Origin: Byssothecium circinans
Lineage: Eukaryota; Ascomycota; Dothideomycetes; Pleosporales; Massarinaceae
Assembly: GCA_010015675.1 (NCBI GenBank)
Contig: ML976979.1
Span: forward strand, 1,347,206-1,411,205
Direction: 5' to 3'
Length of the DNA: 64,000 nt
In this document: positions 34,451-43,624 of the stretch, in pieces
Layout of the letters: every line of letters starts with the position of its first letter
Position numbering within the stretch: the stretch's first letter is position 1
Position numbers and translations under genes: made by a program
Notes under the pieces: model-generated
What the model was told of the DNA's origin: nothing
The model's input: the letters and a program-made list of their open reading frames with translations, nothing else
Databases searched by the model: none

Positions 34451-34957
34451 ATGCGACTCCTCTACCTGCTCCTCACCATCTTCACCTCCCTCGCCCTCGC
34501 CGTCAACCTCTGCCACGGCGACAAGTCAATCCCAGGCCACTGCACCATCCTCTCCATGCACGACACCACCAGCAACTCGACCAAGTCTACCGTGCCGCAA
34601 TGTGAGGATACGTGCTGGTACATTTCCATGGACCCTGGCGAGTGGGTCGTCGACTTCACGGGCCAGAGCGCGGAGTACGTGGACAAGCTGAGTCAGGGGA
34701 AGTGCAACTTCTTCATCAGCAGGGGAGAGGGCGAGCCGCTGGATTATAAGTTTTATATGGAGAACCAGGATATTTTTGACATCATTGTAAGTATGGATCG
34801 ATAGGGAAGGGGGAGAAGGGGGTGTGGGTTTGGATCGGGCTAATGTGTGTGGTAGGATGAGGTTAATCTGAAGTTTGGCGGGCTGCATGGTGGGAAGGTG
34901 GCGGGGGAGGGGACGATGATGTGTGATGGGCATTTGGCGAAGTGGCATGTGAGCTAG
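34451..34957 (+). CDS. small secreted cysteine-rich protein
   Basis: Two exons, 34451-34786 and 34856-34957, separated by a 69-bp GTAAGT...GGTAG intron, give 145 residues. The first 18 residues are a clear signal peptide ending ALA. The mature part is about 127 residues with six cysteines (around residues 22, 31, 51, 55, 78 and 135), including the pair QCEDTC, which suits three disulfides. Two Asn-X-Ser/Thr sites are present. It has no repeats or enzyme motifs, and I do not recognise the family. Small secreted cysteine-rich proteins of this size include effectors, antimicrobial proteins and wall proteins; which applies here is not visible. The leader is preceded by a pyrimidine-rich promoter. 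Confidence 0.75.
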
Positions 34958-35060
34958 GCAGGCTATCTGGGGTGATTCATGGGTGATTTGCCAGGGTTGG
35001 CTCAAAAGAGTTTATGGCATCTAATTCTAATCATCTCTCTCGATAATACTTCACCTCTGA

Positions 35061-36949
35061 TCAGGGGTGATGATGGCCATGGTGATCGTCAACGTCTTCC
35101 GCACGCGGCCACTCAGCCCAGTAGCTGTCATCCCACATCTCCTGCAACTTCTCCTCTTTCTTCTCCTCATCCAGGCTCTCATCGCACATGATCTTCTCCC
35201 ACTGCTTCATCTCTTTCTTCCCGAGCAAGCAACCATCCAGGACCTTCGTCAAGCCCTCCACATCCAGCTTCTCCCCAATGAACACCATCTCCTGCCGTCT
35301 ATCACCCCACCTCCCCTCAAAGTCCGCTTTGATATTCTTCACCGTCTCTTCGTCAGCCATCCATTCATCCTCGTCGACTGTGCAGAACCACAACATCTCA
35401 GACCCGAGCGTCAGCATCGCACCCGCTGTGCTCCACGAGCCCATTTGATAGGGTCGCGTTGCCAGCCAGAAGATGCCTTTGCTGCGGTGAAGGCCGCTGA
35501 AATGCGGACTGGCTTTCTTGTTTGCGAGGATCTGGGAGGAATCGATGGGTTCCGTGCCTGCTTCGTCGTCGGTAGCTTGGTTCGAATCGGCGGCTGAGCC
35601 GCTGTGGAGATCGGAGTCGGAGCCAGAGTCGCTCATTTCTTGGTCTTCGTTTTCATCCCCGTTTTCGTCTTCCAGCTCATCTTGCAAGAGGATGAATTTT
35701 CCTTCTAGGGCTCGATAGAGCTTTGAGGGATCGAAGGGGCGGCGTGCGCGGTAGACGAAGCTTCCGATGCCATACCTGCGCTTGTCAGTGCTTGTACGCT
35801 GTCGCAGGATATACTGCATTCAAAAGCAAGGAGAGATAATCCGAGGATTTAATAACAAGCGTGCATAAACTTACTCAAGCGTCTCCGGCTTCGGCGCAAC
35901 CCTCTTCCTGCCCTGAACATCCACAACAGTCATCTCATGCAAACTCCTCAACCACCCGGGACTCGCGATCGCCTCCGCAAAGTCAAACTTCCCCGTCTTC
36001 AGCATGTCCCTCACATCAACCTTTGAAAACCTCGCCTCCACAATCTTCGCGGTGGGATTCAGAGCCTTGATATAAGCGCGAACCCGGCCGATGGTGTGCT
36101 TATCGACGAGATCGACTTTGTTGATGACAAGGACATTTGCGAACTCGATCTGGTCGGCGAAGAGATCGGAGATGGTACGTTGGTCCTCCTCGGGGACTTC
36201 GGATTTTCCGAAACGATCTTGGAGGAACTCGGCGGTGTCGAATTCGGAGAAGAAGCGGAAGGCGTCTACGACGGTGACCATTGTGTCGAGTGTTGTGATG
36301 GATTTGAGGCCACCAACTTTCGCACTACAAAAGTCTTAGCCAGCCTTCAATATCCAGCGCGCGGAGCCCTTTCATCACATACACTTTCATAAACATCTCC
36401 TTCTCCTCCGTCTCCATACCCTCAGCATCCACCATCGCCTCCGTCAACTCCGTCGTGAAAGTCTCAGCGACCTGCTGCGGCTCACTGATACCGGAGCTCT
36501 CAATCACAATGTGGTCGAACTTCCGGTCACTCCAGGCTAGTCGCGCGAGCTCGACGAGTAGGTCTCCGCGGAGGGTGCAGCAGATGCATCCATTCTGCAT
36601 CTGGATCACCTTTTCTTTGACTACTATCTCAGTAGAGTCCTTGGATTTGCTGTCGCCCTTGGGCGCAGTTGAGGTGCGGGAAATTAGATTGGCGTCGATG
36701 TTGACGGCGGCCATGTCGTTGACTATGACGGCGATGCGCAGGCCATGGTCGGGGGATTGGAGGATGTGGCGGAGAAGAGTCGTCTTGCCGCTGCCCTGGG
36801 AGAATTCGAGTTGGAATAGTGTGGTGGAAGGGAGTTCAGGGACTTACAAGGAAGCCGGATAGGACTGTGACGGGTAATGGTGCTGCCTTTTGCTTCTCGG
36901 ATGCGTCTCCGCCCCCGACGGACTTCTTGCTGTTTCTTGTCGCCACCAT
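35061..36949 (-). CDS. CobW/ZNG1-type GTPase, zinc metallochaperone-like
   Basis: Four exons on the minus strand: 36949-36848, 36795-36383, 36324-35875 and 35775-35061, giving 559 residues with all junctions in frame. The first intron splits the P-loop exactly before GSGKTTLL. The CobW metal motif appears as CICC in [13 protein letters not shown], followed by [15 protein letters not shown], and the G4 motif as NKVDL. The C-terminal CobW_C domain contains RPFDP and GIFWLATR. A long acidic, Ser-rich insertion (about residues 350-395) splits it, and the protein ends in DDHHGHHHP, a likely metal-binding tail. Relatives in eukaryotes deliver zinc to target enzymes at the cost of GTP. It is longer than typical CobW proteins because of the acidic insertion. 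Cytosolic location is expected. Confidence 0.92.
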
Positions 36950-38002
36950 TATGTGAACAACTTGCTCGGAACGCAAATTTGGAGAGAACGCCTTCCAATG
37001 AATCAAGTGAAGATGGGAGTTCTGTTGGTTTTGTTAGTGTTCCTGGTTAGTGATGCTGGCTATCACAGCCAATCTGAGCACCCCGATGGTGACCTCGCAT
37101 CATCACAATATCGCTACTTTTGGTTGGCCGTAAGGATCGTGAAGGAGCAATATGTGACCATGGACCAATCTAGTACTCTAAAGTTGTACATGACGCCAGT
37201 GGGGTATTGACAGAGACCATCCAGGTGCTCAGCCGATAGTTGACTACCGAGGGAGAAGTGGTACACGACGAGTCCAATATGGCCTAGCCACATCTACTCC
37301 CGAAGAAGGCATTAATGAGGAAATCTTAGCAAGAAGGTTTGACGTTGCTAAGCTCTATCAACTTTGGACTTAATAGGTGATCTTTCCATGGTTTGTAGGA
37401 GCGGGATCCCCTTCATCAAACTTGTCGTCGACTTTCGGGAGGCATTGTATTACCTTAATCCAGGCACGAAGATACCCGGTTGCGGACGCTCAATGTGCAT
37501 CTCTGGGGAGTATCTTGTTCCGCATCGTAGCTCACATGACAGCTGAAACCCGTACAAATGAGACTATTTGGCCGACAACGAATGCAAGGGTTGGTTACTG
37601 AAACAGTTTAAGATCAAGATAAAGAGAATATTGAATAATTCTAAGCATGCATGCATAAAACCAGACTAAACAAATCTCTACTTACCTAAGCACGCCTTGT
37701 AGCGAGTAGGTGGAGGCGGGTAAGGATCACATGACTCGGCCTTTCACGGGCCAATACTACCATATAGTATGTAGCTTTCCACATCAATATATGAGATAGG
37801 ACGGTTAGCGCAAAAGAAGAGATATACTCTAGGTAGTTTTGCTTCCGGAAATGTTATCCTAACCTATTGCATATTTCCGCCTTCAGAAGAGAGAACCGAC
37901 TAGAGAATGAGGATAGGTGGCTGCACTACATCCCACTTTTTCTGCTGCGCGAGGGTCTAGCGACATCTGGAGTAAGTAGAGTGTAGCTGAGTTTACCATG
38001 TA
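36950..38002. other. gene-free interval
   Basis: Short open frames occur (for example at 36998-37210, with a hydrophobic start), but none shows a domain, splice structure or conserved motif. I see no supportable gene. Confidence 0.45.
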
Positions 38003-38038
38003 GGAGATGCTTTCGCGGTAGCAAAATCTTGGGAAATA
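38003..38038 (+). repeat. outer inverted repeat flanking the Fot1-like element, left arm
   Basis: TTCGCGGTAGCAAAATCTTGGGAAATA at 38012-38038 abuts the left end of the transposon. It is matched on the opposite strand at 40258-40284, with two differences in 27 positions. Confidence 0.75.
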
Positions 38039-40156
38039 CCGTGTTTAGTCATCTGGCGCACGGGCTCACCTGACGCACACTTTGGCCGGGAACACCAAAA
38101 TTACCACATAATACTAACTCGACCAATATGGACCCAATTGAGGAGGCGATTGTGGCGTTGAAATTCCTGGAGCTTGGAGAAAAACTTAATATCTCTCAGA
38201 CTGCGAGAAAATATGGTGTTGAACGATTAACTCTGTCGCGAAGGTGGCACAAAATCCAAGGCTCCCGTGCAGCCTAGTATGAGAATCAGCGACTTCTAAA
38301 CAACCGTCAAGAGCAGGAGCTTATACAGTATATTAAGAGACTGTGTGAGCGAGGCCTACCGCCTACCAAGAACATGATACGCAACTTTGCTAGTAAAATA
38401 AGCGGCCAACAAGCAGGGAGCTCATGGCCAGATCGGTTCCTCAAGCGTCACCAAGTTAACCTGGTATCTAAATGGACAACTGGCTTAGACAAGGAGAGAA
38501 AAAGAGCTGATTCTGCCTTTAAGTACGCGCTATATTTTAAGCTCTTGAAGCGCAAAATCGAGGAATATGAAATTGAGCCAGCAAACATGTACAATATAGA
38601 TGAGAAGGGCTTCCTGATCAGCGTGCTATCAAAGATGAAGCGAATCTTCTCTCGACGGAGGTATGAGGAGGGAGGAGTCAAGCAGGCTGTACAGGACGGT
38701 AATCGCGAGTGGATCACGACGATTGCCTGTATATGCGCTGACGGATCGTCGCTCTCTCCAGGCCTTATCTATCAGGCGGTTTCGGGCAATATCCAAGACT
38801 CATAGCTGCAGGATTTTGATCCTGCAGTACACAAGGCCTTCTTCGCCTCATCACCTAGTAGCTGGACAAACGATCACCTCAGGCTTCAATGGTTAAAGAC
38901 TGTCTTTAATAGAGAGACTAAAACAAAGTCACCACGACGGCAATACTGACTACTTATCCTTGACGGCCATAGCTCCCACGTGAATATGAAGTTCATTAAG
39001 TACTGCGACGATAACTAGATCCTCCTAGCAGTCTATCCTCCTCATAGTACTCATACTCTGCAGCCGCTTGACGTCTGCCTGTTCGGCCCTCTCTCACGAG
39101 CGTACAGCTCAGAGATAGTACGCTTCATGGAAGAATCACAAGCCTTCTCTGCTATAACTAAGAGGGACTTCTTTCGCATGTTCTAGGCTGCGTGGGAGAA
39201 GGCTTTTACGACTAAAAATATCCTCTCAGGCTTCGAAGCCTGCGGTCTCCACCCTTTCAACTCTAAGGTTATCCTAAGCCAATTCAGTGATCCTAAGGCA
39301 GAGCGACCTTCCTCCAGCGAGAGCTCGAGGTCAGTCATCACAGCTAAGGATTGGAGAAAGATCGCTAAGCTTCTGAGGGCAGTTGTTGACAACGTTTATA
39401 ACTCTAAGGCCCAGCAGCTCTCACAGACGATTCACTCGCTATCAACCCAGAATATACTCTTGAAACACGAGAACGAAGGCCTCAAACGAGCGCTAGTGAA
39501 TGAAAAGAAGCGCCAGCAGAGAGGTAAGGCTCTCCAGCTTGATCAGCCTCCTAATCAGGATGGTGGAGCTATCTTCTGGAGCCCGAACAAGGTGCAGCGA
39601 GCTCGCAATCGTGAAGCACAGAAAGAAGCAGAAGCAGAAAGAGAGAGACTTTAAAAAGAAGAGGATATAAGGCGCAAGGCTGAGGAGAAAGCAGAGAAGC
39701 AGCGGGTATTAGAGGAGCGACGTCGTCTAAGGGCTACTCAAAAGGAGATGCGACTCTAGGAGGAGGTACGGAAAAAGCAGGAAATAGAGGACAACAGGCA
39801 CGCCCGGGAAGCAGCTGCGTAACTCAAAAAGGACATCCAACTTGCTAAATAAGCTTAAAAAAGGAGGGTTCAACAATCTACTATCCCTCAGGAGGTTAGT
39901 AGTGGCGAGCAATCTGTTCTTGAGGTTAATTAAGCTCCCCTAGCGATAAATCGCCGGGGGCGGCAGATCAACCTCCCTTCGAGGTATCGCGACTAGATAG
40001 CAGTATAGAAATATTCTCCATACTCGATTACCTATTACTCTATAAAATCTCGCGATATTATAATTTATATTGAGCTGTACAGCGTCAAATGTATTTATCG
40101 ATTCTCAGCGAAAATCGTGCGTCAGGTGAGCCCGTGCGCCAGCTGACTAAACACGG
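38039..40156 (+). mobile_element. Fot1/pogo-like DNA transposon with 40-bp TIRs
   Basis: The left end (38039-38078) begins CCGTGTTTAGTCATCTGGCG and the right end (40117-40156) is its inverse, with one mismatch in 40. TA dinucleotides flank both ends (38037-38038 and 40157-40158), the target duplication of Tc1/mariner/pogo elements. The 2118-bp unit encodes one transposase in the plus direction, now with about ten in-frame stops. TIRs, target duplication and length all look intact, so this is a complete but inactive copy. Confidence 0.95.
38128..39933 (+). pseudogene. Fot1/pogo-type transposase, multiple stops
   Basis: A single frame of about 600 codons from the ATG at 38128 reads through the whole element. 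It has an N-terminal Psq-type helix-turn-helix (ISQTARKYGVERLTLSRRW), a CENP-B type DNA-binding domain (about residues 55-125, ending near KWTTGLDKERKRAD), and the DDE_1 catalytic core with the first Asp in YNIDEKGF, the second in LILDGHSSHV and the third in LQPLDVCLF. The C-terminal part is a charged coiled coil. In-frame stops fall near 38275, 38803, 38947, 39016, 39184, 39652, 39757 and several after 39820. Most could come from CAG, CGA or TGG by C:G to T:A change. The frame itself is unbroken by indels, which points to point mutation such as RIP rather than slow decay. Confidence 0.9.
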
Positions 40157-40257
40157 TAAGCTACTAAACCTCACATCATCACTAGAGCTTAGAAATTAGG
40201 GCGAGTATAAGAGACTGAATCACGTCTAAATGAGTTTTACGGAGTATGGTTGTTGGC

Positions 40258-40284
40258 TTATTTCCCGAGATTTTACTACCGCGA
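40258..40284 (-). repeat. outer inverted repeat flanking the Fot1-like element, right arm
   Basis: TATTTCCCGAGATTTTACTACCGCGAA is the inverse of the arm at 38012-38038 with two differences. About 100 bp separate it from the right TIR, while the left arm is adjacent to the left TIR. Confidence 0.75.
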
Positions 40285-40488
40285 AGGGAGATGACATGTT
40301 GCTGTTGCACGTGAGAATGCTTCCAACTTGGAAGGTTGGCACTTTGCCTTAAACCTATTTGGACCACGCCAAGAATAGCTAGCATTCAACAAAAAGCCCT
40401 AGCTCTTCTCGCTTTCGCTGCTTTCCCAATTTCTCTGATTCTCTTCTCCATTGACTCTGTCGACTCTTCCTGTTAGATCAGGTCTAAA

Positions 40489-41070
40489 ATGTCGGAAAAT
40501 CTCCTTGCTCAAATTGCTGCCCAGCAACAGGCAGCCGCCGCGGCAGCCGCAGCCAATCCGGTGTCATATATCCCTACTCGAAATAAAGACTGGATCCGAG
40601 AACAAAAGGTTCTGAGCATTTGCGCCGTCTGTCATCCATTGACTGCTACCTCTGGGACCGGAAAGACGAATCACTGGACCCTCTCCTTTGACATCGGCAA
40701 TGGGCAAGGCATCGGGTTCGACATTCAGCCCAACTACCAACAAACCCATACAGGCGGCGGCATGAAAGCCTTCGTCGTATCCTCTTTTGACTACGTGGTC
40801 ACGCCCAACGCTGAGAGATCTGATCTAGTCAAAGTCACACATTCACGACCAGTCAGTTTCTATATCGACTACTTGGCGTCCCGAGGGCGCTTCAGATATG
40901 CGTTCACCTCTGAAGGTGTTGGATGTCGACATTGGATAAGAGATACTTTGAAGCTTTTGGCTGATGCCGGAGAGATCGATAGTGTTGATTCTGAATCAGC
41001 CAGACGTGCTCTCACGTATACCTGGCCTGATAACTGCGCTTCTGAGCCCGCAGCTGGCACTTATTTCTAG
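40489..41070 (+). CDS. uncharacterised fungal protein with Ala-rich start
   Basis: A single-exon frame of 193 codons starts at an ATG preceded by AGGTCTAAA. The N-terminus has an Ala/Gln-rich low-complexity stretch (residues 8-22). It is followed by a compact domain with conserved-looking Trp and Gly residues: TNHWTLSFDIGNGQGIGFDI, then FDYVVT, a VKVTHS strand, and GCRHWIRDTLKLLADAGEID toward the end. The pattern recalls a family of small fungus-specific proteins of unknown function (possibly DUF7770), but I cannot confirm this by eye. There are no membrane segments or signal peptide, so it is probably cytosolic. It lies between two mobile elements, about 330 bp from the Fot1-like copy and 150 bp from MITE copy 2. 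Confidence 0.65.
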   Translation: MSENLLAQIAAQQQAAAAAAAANPVSYIPTRNKDWIREQKVLSICAVCHPLTATSGTGKTNHWTLSFDIGNGQGIGFDIQPNYQQTHTGGGMKAFVVSSFDYVVTPNAERSDLVKVTHSRPVSFYIDYLASRGRFRYAFTSEGVGCRHWIRDTLKLLADAGEIDSVDSESARRALTYTWPDNCASEPAAGTYF

Positions 41071-41219
41071 CGAACCTGGTCCTTGGCCCAAGACCTATAC
41101 CATCCACATATCCGGTATAGCACAGTATGAATCGTCTATAAAGCTCTCAACATCACTCGTTGCTTAGCTTGGGCCTTCTAGCTGCATCCGCGTCTATGGT
41201 ATGGGGCACACTACTTGGT

Positions 41220-41399
41220 CACGCGATTGAAACAATTCGCCGCACACCGAAAAACTTCAGCTCATATTTACCCACACCCTTTTAACCTCTTCCTACTCCT
41301 ACGTAAAAGAGCAGGCCTAGCTTTACAATTCTATGTTTTGTTAAAGTTGAGGGAGAGTGAGAGAGTATTATGTGTGCGGGGAATTCTTTCAACCGCGTG
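41220..41399. mobile_element. CACGCG-ended MITE, copy 2 (inverted relative to copy 1)
   Basis: A 180-bp unit starts CACGCGATTGAAACAATTCG and ends with the inverse of CACGCGGTTGAAAGAATTCC. Its two ends correspond to the right and left ends of copy 1, and the interior aligns when copy 1 is reversed. It is about 60 bp shorter than copy 1. No coding capacity. The 820 bp that follow, up to 42235, hold no gene I can support apart from the promoter of the next gene. Confidence 0.82.
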
Positions 41400-42235
41400 G
41401 TCAGTCTATCGTACGCGGTTCGCCATACGATGTCGACATGGCCATATCAGATCTCAGCAATTCCCATCAAGATCGAGTTACAACATCGTCAAGGGTGCCT
41501 ATTTTGCCACCAGTGTCCCAAAAGAACGACCTCGCTTGGATACAGCATCAGGTTTAACCTTGAAGAATCTCGAAGCTTTGCAGGAGAGCCTTGGGAACGC
41601 CTTGTCGATGGCATTAACATTACGGTTGTTCTTGCCCCGTTCTCAATCGGTGAAGTCATAGGACCCGCGGACAGGTCCCTTGGCGAGCACACGCGACAAC
41701 GACGTCAAACTGTCAATCGTATCCCTGGCTTGATTGGGGTATCACGTCGCATATCAAACTCACACTGCAAGGGCGTGACTGTGGTCTGAAGATGGGTGTC
41801 GCAGAGTTTCGGTTGCACATTCCCGAAACAAGCTCCAGCCCTACCGCTCCGCTCTTCTCCGCCCACCAGTTCTCCCAAATTACGCAGACGTCAATTGTTC
41901 TGCATGGGATTCTGGGTATCTTCTCGCGGTGTGCAGAGGGAGAAACGCGCCGCGAGCGGTCCGCCCGAGGCGCAGCTTTTTCAAGCATTCGCCGGGTTCT
42001 TGGGCTGGTAGGGCATTTCTTGACGCGTTTCGGATGCCTTCTGATCGACTGGATAAATTTCTTTATTATCCTGAGAGTTCGCGCTGAGGCAGTCGATCGA
42101 TCGCATCGTCATTCGCATTTCCTGAAAGTTTTGTCACTTCGGTTACTATCACTACCAAGGCGCATCGCGACCACCATTCATCCCAGCTTTTATCACAACA
42201 AAATCCAGACGACACTTTCATACTCGACCGCCAAA

Positions 42236-42685
42236 ATGCTGACCAACCGTCGCTCCATGATGATTCCCCAAGGCCAAGCGCCGTCCTTCCGCCCCGCCCC
42301 GACCCCAGCGTCTGAACCACACTGTCGCACATCTTCTGTATTGACTGCCACCACCGACAATCTCCCTGGCCATCGCATCGCGAAAGTTATAGGCACTGTC
42401 CATGGGCTGACGACGTGCGCGCGCAAAGACACCAAGACGTTCCTCAAGGCCGTCGGCAACGGTAACGAAGCGAAGAGCCTCACCCACATGCTTTACAACG
42501 CCCGCGACCAGGCCATCGAGCGCATGGTCCGCGACTGCATCGGCCGCGGTGGAAACGCCATTGTCGGCATGGCCTTTGGCGAGAGCGAGATCTTGGGATT
42601 CGCGCAGATCAGCTGTTACGGGACCGCCGTGTTTGTAGAGAGGGATAGCAGGCCCGATCTGGAGAAGAGACAGACGATGGTGTGA
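42236..42685 (+). CDS. YbjQ/UPF0145-like heavy-metal-binding domain protein
   Basis: The chosen start at 42236 (CCAAAATG) gives 149 residues; the frame is open further upstream, but that part is not family-like. After a Pro-rich leader of about 35 residues comes the YbjQ-type (DUF74) domain: VLTATTDNLPGHRIAKVIGT at the start, a central helix with SLTHMLYNARDQAIERM, then GGNAIVGMAFGESE and a final CYGTAVFVE strand. The domain forms a small oligomeric beta fold in bacteria and is widespread in fungi; its function is not established. No signal peptide or membrane segment. The gene stands alone, with ordinary codon use and no visible damage. Confidence 0.85.
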   Translation: MLTNRRSMMIPQGQAPSFRPAPTPASEPHCRTSSVLTATTDNLPGHRIAKVIGTVHGLTTCARKDTKTFLKAVGNGNEAKSLTHMLYNARDQAIERMVRDCIGRGGNAIVGMAFGESEILGFAQISCYGTAVFVERDSRPDLEKRQTMV

Positions 42686-43624
42686 CTACAAGATCCCTTT
42701 GGAGATCCAGAATGAGACTTGTCGCCGGGCTGCGACGGTCTCCTGGAAGTGCCCGCTTTACGATACGATACACACGACGACGGATGAAAAGGAATATCTG
42801 GAAGGCAGTCAGCGCGAGCAAGTTTACCTCAGCGACGACCGGTAATAACATGGGCGTTTATCAAGGCGTAGGAAGGGAGCAAGGGAATGAGGACAGATCC
42901 GACCAAAAAGAACAGCGGAATCGTTCAAAGGAAGCAATTCTTCCAGCTGGTTTCCATGCCATAGGCTCTTCGCTATACCGATGTTGTTGATGTTTGAGAT
43001 ACCCGAAGAGTTTTTGAGCCGGCAGTGCGTAATGCGGAAAATGGTTTATAGTTGCTATGGGGCCGTACTTTTTGTATCTACTTTATTTTGTTTCGATTAT
43101 ATCGTTTCTTCTCAATGCTGCTTTCTCGTTACCGTGGGGTCGCCTCAGCATAGTAATGATGGCATCGTCCTCACCTCTCAACTGAGATTCCAAGGTTGTA
43201 TATATACATAAATATATACATAAAAGAGCATACACTGTGACCAGCTCTACGCAGCAAGGCTGACAACTGCCCAGGGGCTAATGCCATCACGTGGTGGCGC
43301 GCGGCCTGGGCACATGCCGCTGAATCTCGCGCGTTTTCAGCTCGAACGCTGTATCTTATATTGCTGCCCTTTGTAAGCAATAAGCGGTCTCGCCGCCTCA
43401 TCTCACGTCAGTCATCACGGCTGTGATCGCAGGTAGCTGATGCCTGGGCGAATGCGAGACATTCCGTTCGATTTGCGAATAGATGGAGGGGTTTAGGGGC
43501 GCTGCCACCAGTTGGAGGCCTGTAATCCCGCTGTCAACCTGCATCTAATAGCTTCATGCCGCTAACATTGCGCTGCCCAAAGGAACATCATGTGTACTAG
43601 CTGCTCGAATTCAACGCGAAAACC
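42686..43624. other. gene-free interval
   Basis: Contains only short unsupported frames. The last 200 bp are presumably the promoter of the downstream Zn2Cys6 gene. Confidence 0.45.

Noticed and set aside
41357..41789. Open frames between MITE copy 2 and the YbjQ-like gene
   Set aside because: Three overlapping frames of similar size, none with a domain, signal or splice structure.
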